This document shows, piece after piece, positions 34,442 to 43,120 of a DNA stretch of 64,000 bases. The notes below the pieces were generated by a model. That model was not told the DNA's origin and ran no database searches. It saw only the letters and a program-made list of their open reading frames with translations. Source of the stretch: JBBARC01 sp040400005 (GTDB taxonomy: Bacteria; Pseudomonadota; Alphaproteobacteria; Acetobacterales; Acetobacteraceae); assembly GCA_040400005.1 (NCBI GenBank), contig JBBARC010000004.1, positions 1 to 64,000 of the forward strand. Direction: 5' to 3'. Both the position numbers and the translations under genes were made by a program. The first letter of the stretch is position 1, and every line of letters starts with the position of its first letter.

Positions 34442-35626
34442 ATGGCTTTACCACCGCCGCTTCCCACAGGCTTTGGCCCCGCGCGCCAGGGCGAGGTGTA
34501 TATGAAAGCGATGCTGGGCGGGCAAAAGCCAATTCAGCCGATTTCGCAGGCGGGCTTAGAAGCCGCTGCGCGCGAAAAAATTACGCCTGAAGCCTGGGCC
34601 TATATTGCTGGTGGCGCCGGTAGCGGTGCCACGATTGCCGCCAACCGTGCAGCCCTAGATCGCTGGCAGATTGTGCCGCGCATGTTGCGCGATGTCTCGG
34701 TGCGCGATCTATCGGTGTCGGTGCTCGGCAAGCAGCGGGCGCATCCGCTGATGCTGGCGCCAATCGGGGTGCAGGAAATGGTGCACGCAGATGCCGATCT
34801 GGCAACGGCAAAGGCTGCCAAAACGGTTGGTGTGCCGATGATTATATCTAATCAGGCGAGTTTCCCGATGGAGGCGATCGCCGCCGAATTGGGCGATACG
34901 CCATTTTGGTTTCAGCTCTACTGGGGCAAGTCAGATGCGTTAGTGGCAAGCCTGGTGCGCCGGGCGGAAGCCTGCGGGGCGGAGGCCATTGTGGTCACCC
35001 TGGATACCAGTATTCTAGGCTGGCGCACGCAGGATTTAGACCTCGGGTTTTTGCCGTTTTTGAAAGCGCAAGGCATTGCGCAGTACACCTCCGACCCCGT
35101 GTTTCGTGGCCTGCTGGGTGACAATGCGGACGACAAGCACGCGCAAAGCGTGTTGTTCATGACCACCTATTCTAACCCGGCGCTAACCTGGGACAAGCTT
35201 GCCTATTTGCGCGACCACACCAAATTGCCGGTGTTTTTAAAAGGTATCAATCATCGCGATGATGCGGCGCGCGCCGTGGCCTTGGGGATGGATGGGTTGA
35301 TTGTATCCAACCACGGTGGCCGTCAGGTTGATGGTGCCATCGGCGCCATTGACGCGCTGGAACACGTGGCGCTAGCGGCTGCTGGCCGCGTGCCGGTGTT
35401 ATTTGATTCCGGTATTCGCGGTGGTGCCGATATTTTTAAAGCCCTGGCGCTGGGCGCCACATCGGTGCTGATCGGGCGCCCGTATATTTACGGGCTTGCG
35501 CTAAACGGCGCCAATGGCGTGGCATCGGTGCTAACCGACATGCTGGCAGAATTAGACCTAACCCTAGGCCTAGCCGGCTGCGCAAGTGTGGCCGAGGTAA
35601 CAAGAGAAATGCTAACGCGCGCATAG
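34442..35626 (+). CDS. FMN-dependent 2-hydroxyacid dehydrogenase/oxidase (lactate oxidase type)
   Basis: 394-residue TIM-barrel flavoenzyme. The catalytic histidine and substrate arginine lie in SNHGGRQVDGA; FMN-phosphate binding is in DSGIRGGADIFKALALGA, and the flavin lysine in FLKGI. APIGVQEMVHADADLATAKAA resembles lactate 2-monooxygenase/oxidase more than membrane LldD, and there is no membrane-anchor insertion. It oxidises L-lactate or a similar 2-hydroxy acid. GGAGAG precedes the ATG. The divergent MFS carrier may supply its substrate. Confidence 0.88.
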   Translation: MALPPPLPTGFGPARQGEVYMKAMLGGQKPIQPISQAGLEAAAREKITPEAWAYIAGGAGSGATIAANRAALDRWQIVPRMLRDVSVRDLSVSVLGKQRAHPLMLAPIGVQEMVHADADLATAKAAKTVGVPMIISNQASFPMEAIAAELGDTPFWFQLYWGKSDALVASLVRRAEACGAEAIVVTLDTSILGWRTQDLDLGFLPFLKAQGIAQYTSDPVFRGLLGDNADDKHAQSVLFMTTYSNPALTWDKLAYLRDHTKLPVFLKGINHRDDAARAVALGMDGLIVSNHGGRQVDGAIGAIDALEHVALAAAGRVPVLFDSGIRGGADIFKALALGATSVLIGRPYIYGLALNGANGVASVLTDMLAELDLTLGLAGCASVAEVTREMLTRA

Positions 35627-35650
35627 GAACAGAAGTGTGTTGGGGCGCGC

Positions 35651-36178
35651 ATGCGGTGGCAGTGTTACCCAAGAATACGTGCCTGGGCGACACTTGCTCC
35701 TCACCCTCAAAAGGCGTTCCTGACTGGCGCCTCGATTCTGGTAGCGATAGTTGCCATGCTCATAATCGCCAAGATTTTCCGGGCGGACTATCAGGCTTGG
35801 AATGCGGCTTGCGGCGCCCAAATCCAAATTTACCCGACATCCTATTCCTGGATCCTGTCGGACCCACTTTATGTCATAGGTTTCGTTATGCTGACGCTCC
35901 CAGCAATCCTTACAAGGTCAAATCCCGCGCACCAGGCAAGTTTGATTGTGACTTTAGTGCTGCTGTTTTGGTTGGCGCTACTTGCTCTGCATGGCGTTGC
36001 AGCGCACGCATATGACGGAAATTGTTATGAAGGCGGCGGTCCAAATTCTCCTGGACAGGTGGTCTTCGTGATTATGCCGTCTGTGGCACTCATCACTTTG
36101 CTAAACAGCTTAATTTTAGGGGCGGACTGGATTACGGGGATAGTGCGATGGGTGTTGATGGCAATTCGATCTGGCTAG
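35651..36178 (+). CDS. Hypothetical inner-membrane protein, four helices
   Basis: 175 residues with about four hydrophobic segments (SILVAIVAMLIIAKIF, YVIGFVMLTLPAIL, LIVTLVLLFWLALLAL, VFVIMPSVALITLLNSLIL) and cysteines in two loops. I do not recognise the family. The DNA looks less GC-rich and uses more A/T-ending codons than its neighbours, and a repeat follows it, so it may have been acquired. The start at 35651 is uncertain since no ribosome site is clear. Confidence 0.5.
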   Translation: MRWQCYPRIRAWATLAPHPQKAFLTGASILVAIVAMLIIAKIFRADYQAWNAACGAQIQIYPTSYSWILSDPLYVIGFVMLTLPAILTRSNPAHQASLIVTLVLLFWLALLALHGVAAHAYDGNCYEGGGPNSPGQVVFVIMPSVALITLLNSLILGADWITGIVRWVLMAIRSG

Positions 36179-36229
36179 TCCAGCCTTCTTTCCGCGCAGC
36201 AGCGCGCGCTGTGGCCGGAGAGGACATGA

Positions 36230-36246
36230 CCCGGGTTTCACCCGGG
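36230..36246 (+). terminator. Short GC hairpin after the hypothetical membrane gene
   Basis: A 7-bp perfect stem CCCGGGT/ACCCGGG with a TTC loop, about 50 bases after the stop codon. It lacks a T-run, so termination is only possible together with the next repeat. Confidence 0.35.
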
Positions 36247-36282
36247 CTACGATCGGGAGGACTCGGTGGCTTGGAAGCCCCA

Positions 36283-36335
36283 GGCCCAGCGTCATAAAAG
36301 TCTTTTGCTTCTTTTCTTCAGAAAAGAAGTTTTTT
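36283..36335 (+). repeat. Dispersed hairpin repeat, copy before ftsK 3' end
   Basis: GGCCCAGCGTCATAAAAGTC leads into a 9-bp stem (36308-36316 with 36321-36329, loop TTCA) and six T residues. It lies between convergent genes and could terminate transcription from both sides. Confidence 0.75.
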
Positions 36336-36351
36336 AGCTTTGCCTAGCACC

Positions 36352-38820
36352 CTATTCCTCATACCCCCGCCGCGTCAAAATCTCGCGTTTGCCGGTATGG
36401 TTAGGCGGGGACACGATGCCTTCTTTTTCCATCTGTTCCACTAATTTGGCCGCCTTATTATAGCCAATGTTAAAATGGCGCTGCACGAAGCTGATGCTGA
36501 TTTTGCCTTCGCGCGCCACCAGCGCCACGGCCTGATCGAATAAGGTGGTTTCGGCATCACCGCCGTAGCCTGCCGGCATGTTGGCGCCATCATCATCTTC
36601 GGCTTCGGTGACTTCTTCGATGTAGGCAGGTTCGCCCTGGGCGCGCAGAAAATCCACCACGGCCTGCACTTCGGCATCAGTCACCAACGGCCCGTGCACG
36701 CGGGTAATGCGGCCGCCGCCAACCATGTGCAGCATATCGCCATGGCCCAATAATTGTTCCGATCCTTGTTCACCCAAAATGGTGCGGCTATCGAATTTGC
36801 TGATCACCTGGTAGCTGATGCGGGTGGGGAAGTTGGCTTTGATGGTGCCGGTGATCACATCCACCGATGGGCGCTGGGTTGCCATGATCACGTGAATACC
36901 GGCGGCGCGCGCCATTTGCGCCAGGCGCTGCACGGCTGCTTCAATATCCTTACCGGCGACCATCATTAGATCGGCCATTTCGTCGATCACCACCACAATA
37001 AATGGCAGGCGCTCCAGCGTTAGCGGCTGTTCTTCAAAAGTTGGCCGGCCGGTTTCGCTATCGAAACCGGTTTGCACCCGCCGGCTGATCACTTCGCCCT
37101 TGGCGCGGGCGTCTTCCACGCGGTCGTTATAGCCACCGATGTTGCGCACACTCAGCTGGCTCATGGCGCGGTAGCGGCGTTCCATTTCGCGCACCACCCA
37201 TTTTAGCGCGGTCACCGCTTTGGCCGGTTCGGTCACCACCGGGGCGAGCAAATGCGGGATGCCTTCATAAACCGACAATTCCAGCATTTTAGGATCGATC
37301 ATGATCATCTTGCACTGATCGGGCGATAATTTCATCAGCAGCGATAGGATCATGGCGTTGATGCCAACCGATTTGCCCGACCCCGTAGTGCCGGCGATCA
37401 GCAGATGCGGCATGCGCGCCAAATCAGCCACAACCGGGGCACCGCCAATATCTTTGCCCAACGCCATCATCAGGCGGGGTCCGTGGCGGGAAGCCGGTTC
37501 GTCGTCCAGCAATTCAGTCAAGTACACGGTTTCGCGGCGCTGATTGGGCACTTCGATACCGATCACGTTGCGTCCAGACACCACGGCGATGCGCACGGCG
37601 GTCACCGACATGCTGCGCGCCACGTCATCGGCCAGGCCAATCACCCGGGCACTGCGAATACCGGGGGCGGGTTCCAGTTCGTATAGGGTGACCACCGGGC
37701 CGGGACGAATTTCGCGAATGGTGCCTTGCACGCCGTATTCGGCCAGCACCGCTTCTAACTGGCGGGCATTGGCTTGCAGGCTGGTTTCGCTGGGGCCGTC
37801 TTGCGGCTGCGGTGGTGGGTTGGCCAGCAGGGATAGCGGCGGGCACTGCCAGGCATCTTCGCCCAGCGGTAGTGCCGATTGGGCGGGTGCGGTGTGGCGC
37901 TTGGCAGGCTTTGCGACGTTGGCGCGGCGCAGCAACGGGGCACGGGCGGCGGGCTCGGCCGCGGGTGGCGCCACCGGTTCGCGCCGTGCGGCATTTGCGC
38001 TGCGCGGGCGCACGATGGCCGCGGTGTGGGCGGTGGCGGTGGCGGGCAGGTCGTCGTCATCGTCATCGCGGGCAAAATCTTCACGGGCGAACGCGGGCAC
38101 GTAGCCGCCAACGCGCGACACCAAAGCTGCCGCCTGATAGCCGCCGGCCACCGACATGCGGGCAGCCCCCGCCGCGCGTTTGGCGCCGCGATGCCATTCA
38201 CCCAGGGACAAGCCAAAGCCCAGGCCGATAAACAGCACGCTGGCGGCAAACCCGCCGGCGAACACCGCCAACGGGGCCAGGCTGTGCAAAACCGGGGCGA
38301 CCTGATCCAGCACGGTGGTTGCCAGCACCAGGCCCATGGCGCCGCCGGGGCCGGCGCTGGTTGGGAACAGCGCGTGGTGATTGGCGATGGATATGGTCAT
38401 CGCCAGCGCCGGTACTGCCAGCAGCAGCGATATGGCGCGCAGCGACACCACGCCCAAACCCCGCCTACTGGCGATGCGCCAGGCCCAGGCGAGCAGCCCC
38501 AGGCTGGGCAGGGCGCCGGCGAGGCCAAAACCTTGCCATAAAAAATCGGCGATCGCAGCACCCACCACGCCCAGGGCGTTGGCGGCGGGCACGGATGTTG
38601 CGGTGTTAAGCGAGGGGTCTGATGCGTGATAGGTGGCCAGGGCCACGCCGATAGCGATCGCCAATGCCGCTACCGTCAACCCGCCGATTTCGGCCAGGCG
38701 CCGGCCAAACGCTGCCCGAATAGCTGGGGATGCGAAGCGCGGCCCGCCTGGGGTTGGCTGTAGGGGTAGGCGGCTTTGGGCGATGGCGGCCATTAACATC
38801 TCGCTCCGGCTGGGCCGCAT
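36352..38820 (-). CDS. ftsK: DNA translocase FtsK
   Basis: 822 residues. Four N-terminal transmembrane helices anchor it at the septum, followed by an Ala/Pro/Arg-rich linker with a run of six Asp. The RecA-like motor has Walker A GTTGSGKS at residues 477-484 and Walker B VVVIDEMADL. The C-terminal winged-helix gamma domain (ISFVQRHFNIGYNKAAKLVEQME) reads KOPS sites. It pumps chromosome ends apart and activates XerCD at dif. It is shorter than the E. coli protein, as is usual for alphaproteobacteria. Starts at the next Met codons are possible. Confidence 0.95.
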   Translation of the reverse strand: MRPSRSEMLMAAIAQSRLPLQPTPGGPRFASPAIRAAFGRRLAEIGGLTVAALAIAIGVALATYHASDPSLNTATSVPAANALGVVGAAIADFLWQGFGLAGALPSLGLLAWAWRIASRRGLGVVSLRAISLLLAVPALAMTISIANHHALFPTSAGPGGAMGLVLATTVLDQVAPVLHSLAPLAVFAGGFAASVLFIGLGFGLSLGEWHRGAKRAAGAARMSVAGGYQAAALVSRVGGYVPAFAREDFARDDDDDDLPATATAHTAAIVRPRSANAARREPVAPPAAEPAARAPLLRRANVAKPAKRHTAPAQSALPLGEDAWQCPPLSLLANPPPQPQDGPSETSLQANARQLEAVLAEYGVQGTIREIRPGPVVTLYELEPAPGIRSARVIGLADDVARSMSVTAVRIAVVSGRNVIGIEVPNQRRETVYLTELLDDEPASRHGPRLMMALGKDIGGAPVVADLARMPHLLIAGTTGSGKSVGINAMILSLLMKLSPDQCKMIMIDPKMLELSVYEGIPHLLAPVVTEPAKAVTALKWVVREMERRYRAMSQLSVRNIGGYNDRVEDARAKGEVISRRVQTGFDSETGRPTFEEQPLTLERLPFIVVVIDEMADLMMVAGKDIEAAVQRLAQMARAAGIHVIMATQRPSVDVITGTIKANFPTRISYQVISKFDSRTILGEQGSEQLLGHGDMLHMVGGGRITRVHGPLVTDAEVQAVVDFLRAQGEPAYIEEVTEAEDDDGANMPAGYGGDAETTLFDQAVALVAREGKISISFVQRHFNIGYNKAAKLVEQMEKEGIVSPPNHTGKREILTRRGYEE

Positions 38821-38980
38821 TGCCTGCGACTCGGCGTGTTCAGTTCAGGATTTGCACGAAGTCTATACGACAAGGCCCAGTAAAAACTACCGCATTGGCC
38901 GATTTTTGGGTGGGGGCTTGCGGGTTTTTGGTGGCGGTGGTGGCGTGGCCGCTATTATCCCAATCGCAGGAGCCGCACGC

Positions 38981-40975
38981 ATGACCCATCGCCCCTTGTT
39001 TTCAAATTTCGCACCGGTTGTGGCGACCGTGCTGGCAGCGATCGTCGCCACCGGGGCGGCGTCGGCGGCCGCCCCGCAGGCGATGCTGATCCCGCGGCAA
39101 ACCCTGTTTGGTAACCCCACCCGCACGGCGGCAACTTTGAGCCCGGATGGCAAAATACTGGCCTGGCTGGCGCCGCGCGATGGGGTGATGAATGTGTTTG
39201 TGGCACCACTGGGCGATTTGGCGCATGCCAAACCAGTGACCAACGAACGGGCGCGGCCGGTGCGGCAGTTTTTCTTTTCGCCCGATTCCAGCAAAATTTT
39301 GTATTTGCAAGATAAAGGCGGCACCGAGGATTTTTTGCTCTACGGCGTTGATCTGCACAGCGGGGTTGAGCGTTTATACACCCCGTTCAGCAAAACCCGG
39401 GTAGAAATTGCCGGCGCCAGCCCGCTGCACAAACAGGAAATTTTGCTGGGGCTGAACAATCGTGATCCGCAATGGCATGATTTGTATAAGCTGCATCTGG
39501 ATACGGGCAAATTAGAGCTTTTGCGCAAGGGCGATGGCTATGCCGGGTTTATTGCCGATTTCGATCTCAAGCCGCGGCTGGCGGAAAAATCTAACGATGA
39601 TGGCAGTTACACCGTTGAACAGATAACTGCCGATGGCAGCACCAAAAAATTGTTCGATATTCCGTTTGCCGATGGCTTAACCACCTCGGCTGCCGGCATT
39701 CCCAAAGGTGCCAATTTTACCTATTTGCTGGATAGCCGGGGCCGCGATACGGCGGCTTTGTCCACGCTCGATCTGGCCAGCGGGAAACTCGCGGTGCTGG
39801 CGAGCGATGCCAAAGCCGATATTGGCGGCGCACTATCCGATCCGCAAACCGGCACGGCGCATGCGTATGCAGTGGATTATCTAAAAACCCGCTGGGTGGC
39901 GCTAGATGATGTGTATCGGGCTGATCTGGCGTTTTTGGATGGTAAGGCATCTGGTGAATGGGGTGTGGTGAGCCAAACCGATGATGATAAACTGTGGGTG
40001 GTGGTGATCGATCCGGTTTCAGCACCGGCGGCGTTCTTTCTGTATAACCGCCCGGCCCGCACACTAACCAAACTGTTTACCGCGCGGCCGGAGTTAGAAA
40101 AATATAAACTCGCCCCGATGCAGGCGCTGGAAATCCCGGCCCGCGATGGCAAAGTTTTAACCGCGTATCTCAGCTTGCCGCCTGATGCCGGCATGCACCC
40201 GGCCAAACCGTTGCCCATGGTGGTATCGGTGCATGGCGGGCCGTGGGCGCGCGATGGGTACGGCTACGATGCCGAACATCAATGGCTGGCTAATCGCGGG
40301 TATGCGGTGCTGTCGGTTAATTTTCGTGGCTCCACCGGGTTTGGCAAGGCGTTTATTGCGGCCGGCGATAAGCAATGGGGCCGCGCCATGCAAAACGATT
40401 TGTTAGATGCCAAGGCTTATGCGGTGCGCATGAAAATTGCCGATGCCAAGCACGTGGCAATTATGGGCGGCAGTTACGGCGGCTATGCAACCTTGGCAGC
40501 CCTGACCATGACGCCCAAAGAATTTGCCTGTGGCGTGGATATTGTCGGGCCATCGAATTTGCAAACCCTGCTGGCGTCAGTGCCGCCGTATTGGAAATCG
40601 GGGTTTGAACAAATGGTGGCGCGCATTGGCGATCCGCGCACCGAGGCTGGGCGGGCATTATTGCACGAACGCTCGCCGCTGACCTATGCGGCGGATATTG
40701 AACGGCCGTTGTTGATTGGCCAGGGTGCGAATGATCCGCGCGTGCATCGGCGCGAGGCGGATCAGATTGTGGCGGCGATGCAGGCGAAAAAAATACCGGT
40801 GACGTATGTGCTTTATCCTGATGAGGGACACGGTTTTGCGCGGCCGGAAAACCGGATTTCGTTTAATGCGGTGACGGAGCAGTTTTTGGCGGGGTGTTTG
40901 GGGGGGCGGGCTGAACCTGTGGGGGGTGATTTTAAGGGGGCCAGTTTGAAGTTTTTGGCGGGCGGGGTGAAGTGA
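38981..40975 (+). CDS. Exported prolyl-oligopeptidase-family serine peptidase (S9)
   Basis: 664 residues with a signal peptide (VVATVLAAIVATGAASAAA) from ATG 38981, which has AGGAG upstream; longer in-frame extension overlaps ftsK and is not coding. An N-terminal beta-propeller (LSPDGKILAWLAPRDG, FSPDSSKILYLQD) precedes the alpha/beta-hydrolase domain with triad S498 (GGSYGGY), D585 (GANDPRV) and H617 (EGHGF). The 87- and 32-residue spacings fit dipeptidyl/acylaminoacyl peptidases. It probably trims oligopeptides in the periplasm or outside. It is next to a second exported serine peptidase. Confidence 0.92.
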   Translation: MTHRPLFSNFAPVVATVLAAIVATGAASAAAPQAMLIPRQTLFGNPTRTAATLSPDGKILAWLAPRDGVMNVFVAPLGDLAHAKPVTNERARPVRQFFFSPDSSKILYLQDKGGTEDFLLYGVDLHSGVERLYTPFSKTRVEIAGASPLHKQEILLGLNNRDPQWHDLYKLHLDTGKLELLRKGDGYAGFIADFDLKPRLAEKSNDDGSYTVEQITADGSTKKLFDIPFADGLTTSAAGIPKGANFTYLLDSRGRDTAALSTLDLASGKLAVLASDAKADIGGALSDPQTGTAHAYAVDYLKTRWVALDDVYRADLAFLDGKASGEWGVVSQTDDDKLWVVVIDPVSAPAAFFLYNRPARTLTKLFTARPELEKYKLAPMQALEIPARDGKVLTAYLSLPPDAGMHPAKPLPMVVSVHGGPWARDGYGYDAEHQWLANRGYAVLSVNFRGSTGFGKAFIAAGDKQWGRAMQNDLLDAKAYAVRMKIADAKHVAIMGGSYGGYATLAALTMTPKEFACGVDIVGPSNLQTLLASVPPYWKSGFEQMVARIGDPRTEAGRALLHERSPLTYAADIERPLLIGQGANDPRVHRREADQIVAAMQAKKIPVTYVLYPDEGHGFARPENRISFNAVTEQFLAGCLGGRAEPVGGDFKGASLKFLAGGVK

Positions 40976-40999
40976 GCCGGTATTGGTAGCCAGCGCGGG

Positions 41000-41059
41000 G
41001 CGCAAAAGGGCCGCGTCATGCGCCGCCCCAAGCCGCCGCATGACGCGGCCCTTATGCGC
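41000..41059. repeat. Long inverted repeat between S9 and S10 peptidase genes
   Basis: Arms of 23 bp (41000-41022 and 41037-41059) match with one mismatch around a 14-nt loop, 25 bases after the S9 stop codon and ahead of the S10 start. No T-run follows. It may attenuate read-through or protect mRNA 3' ends; it may also be a repeat element. Confidence 0.8.
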
Positions 41060-41138
41060 CCGTTCGCAACACCTCCTTGCCAATCCCGCCGCCCCATGCA
41101 GGATGCCGCCCATCCCATTCCCCCGCCGGAGCCGCCCC

Positions 41139-42800
41139 GTGACCCGCATTGCCCGCCTGCTAACCGCCGCCTCGACGCTCGCCCTGCTAGCAGCCCAGCC
41201 CATCGCCCGCGCCGCCGACGCACCAACACCCCCAGCCCCCCCCGCCGCCGAAAAACCCGACAACCTCAAACCCGGCTTCTTCAAACCCGAAGCGTTCGAA
41301 ACCACCGGCAGTGTCGATGCCGCCGGCACGCACGTGGACTACAAAGCCATCGTCGGCACCCTGGTGGTGCACCCCCGCGGCTACGACGATGCGCCAGAAA
41401 AACCGCTCGGCATGGGCCCGGCCGCCGGCGGCGCCGAGGATAAAGCAGGCGATAAAGGGGCAACCCCGGAAGCCGCGATGTCCTATGTCGCCTACCTCAA
41501 AAAAGACGCCCGCCCCGAAACCCGGCCGATTATCTTTCTGTTCAACGGCGGGCCGGGCTCCTCCACCGTGTGGCTGCACATGGGCTCCATCGGGCCGCGC
41601 CGGGTGCTCACCCTCGATGATAGCCATACGCCTGCCGCCCCCTACCGGCTGGTGAACAACGAATATAGCGCCATGGACGCCGCCGATCTGGTGTTCGTCG
41701 ATGCGCCAGGCACCGGCTATGGCCGCCTTGCCGGGCCGGATAAGGAAAAAGCGTTTTGGGGCGTCGACCCCGATGCTCACGCCTTTGCCGAATTTATCAC
41801 CAGCTTCTTGGGCAAATACGGCCGCTGGAATTCGCCCAAATACATTTTTGGCGAAAGCTACGGCACCACGCGCGCCGCAGTCGTGGCGAATTTGCTGTCC
41901 ACCCAATACAGCGTCGACCTCAACGGCGTGATGCTGCTGTCGCAAATCCTCAGTTTTGATAACAGCATCGACGGCGCCGATGCCAACCCCGGCAATGATC
42001 TGCCCTACACCTTGGCACTGCCCACCTATGCCGCCACCGCCTTCTACCACAAAAAACTGCCCCAAATGCCCAAAGACCTGCCCGCCTTCCTGGCCGAGGT
42101 CGAACATTTTGCCCTCACCGACTACGCCGCAGCTTTGGCCAAAGGCTGGACCCTGCCCGCCGCCGAACGCTGGGCGGTGATCGCCAAACTCAACAAATAC
42201 ACAGGCTTACCGCCGGCCTACCTCGATCGCGCCAATCTGCGCGTCACCGGCCCAATGTTCGAGAAAATGGCCCAGGATGACACCGGCACCACCACGGGGC
42301 GGTTTGATTCGCGGTTTTCCGGCCCCACGATAGATCCGCTCTCGAAAGAGGCGGATTACGACCCGCAAGATGTGTCGATCAGCTCCGCCTACGTCAGTGC
42401 GTTTAACGACTACGCCCGCACCACGCTCAAAGTGCCGGCCGATCGGGTGTTTTTGCCAGTGGTTGATGCCGAAGGGGTATGGAACTTCAGCCACGCCCAA
42501 CCCGGCAGGCCGGCAACCCCCGGCACCCCCAACGTGATGCCCGATCTGGCCGTGGCCATGACCACCAACCCCAACCTCAAAGTGCTGCTCAATGCCGGGT
42601 ATTATGATCTGGCCACGCCCTATTTCGCCGCCGTGTACGAAATGCGCCACTTGCCCATCCCAGCGCGGCTAAGCAACAACATCAGCTTCGCCTTCTACGA
42701 ATCCGGCCACATGGTTTACGCGCATTTGCCGGCGTTGCATCAGCTGCACGACACTGTGGCCGGGTTTGTGCAGCGCACGGATAATCAGGCGGGGCGTTAG
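41139..42800 (+). CDS. Exported serine carboxypeptidase-like peptidase (S10)
   Basis: About 553 residues starting at GTG 41139 (GGAG seven bases upstream), which begins a clear signal peptide (TRIARLLTAASTLALLAAQPIARA). The S10 motifs are FNGGPGSSTVW, nucleophile S240 in GESYGT, D490 in NAGYYDLATPY and H524 in ESGHMVYAH. These enzymes remove C-terminal residues and work best at acid pH, which suits an acid-living organism. It lies downstream of the S9 peptidase across a strong hairpin, so it may be co-transcribed or independently expressed. Confidence 0.9.
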   Translation: MTRIARLLTAASTLALLAAQPIARAADAPTPPAPPAAEKPDNLKPGFFKPEAFETTGSVDAAGTHVDYKAIVGTLVVHPRGYDDAPEKPLGMGPAAGGAEDKAGDKGATPEAAMSYVAYLKKDARPETRPIIFLFNGGPGSSTVWLHMGSIGPRRVLTLDDSHTPAAPYRLVNNEYSAMDAADLVFVDAPGTGYGRLAGPDKEKAFWGVDPDAHAFAEFITSFLGKYGRWNSPKYIFGESYGTTRAAVVANLLSTQYSVDLNGVMLLSQILSFDNSIDGADANPGNDLPYTLALPTYAATAFYHKKLPQMPKDLPAFLAEVEHFALTDYAAALAKGWTLPAAERWAVIAKLNKYTGLPPAYLDRANLRVTGPMFEKMAQDDTGTTTGRFDSRFSGPTIDPLSKEADYDPQDVSISSAYVSAFNDYARTTLKVPADRVFLPVVDAEGVWNFSHAQPGRPATPGTPNVMPDLAVAMTTNPNLKVLLNAGYYDLATPYFAAVYEMRHLPIPARLSNNISFAFYESGHMVYAHLPALHQLHDTVAGFVQRTDNQAGR

Positions 42801-42806
42801 GATCAG

Positions 42807-42943
42807 GGCGAGAATTTTCTTTTTCTGAAGAAAAAAAGAAACAAAAAGACTTTTATTATGCTGGGCCTGGGGCTTCCCTGCCACCGAGACCTCCTGGCCC
42901 AGCGTCATAAAAGTCTTTTGCTACTTTTCGGAAGACAAAGTAG
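42807..42943. repeat. Facing pair of dispersed hairpin repeats
   Basis: The 320 bp between the S10 gene and gspL hold a left copy (about 42807-42867, reverse orientation) and a right copy (about 42896-42943, forward). The right copy's stem is CTACTTT/AAAGTAG (42921-42927 with 42937-42943), where other copies have CTTCTTT/AAAGAAG: both sides changed and pairing was kept. I see no gene here; the rest upstream of gspL is unremarkable. Confidence 0.75.
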
Positions 42944-43120
42944 ATTTTGTCCGCCTTACCCTCCTACCCCCACCTTTCATGGGCGGAATCCGGCCAAGGT
43001 GTGAAGATGCAGCAACACACCCCCCCAACGGCGCGGCTTATGCTTTTCATCCGCGCCCCCGCGCGCTAGGGCATTGATGGCGCGCTGGAACCACAGCGCG
43101 GTTGATGTCCCGAGGAACGC

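Noticed and set aside
38633..38980. N-terminal extension of the S9 peptidase
   Set aside because: It overlaps the coding start of ftsK on the other strand; a ribosome site and signal peptide start at 38981.
40983..41138. Start of the S10 peptidase at 40983
   Set aside because: That stretch is the long hairpin and encodes no signal peptide; GTG 41139 has a ribosome site and begins a proper signal sequence.
41187..42107. Gly-rich minus-strand frame inside the S10 peptidase gene
   Set aside because: It is the complement of a gene with all catalytic motifs; Gly/Val-rich composition is an artefact of codon bias.
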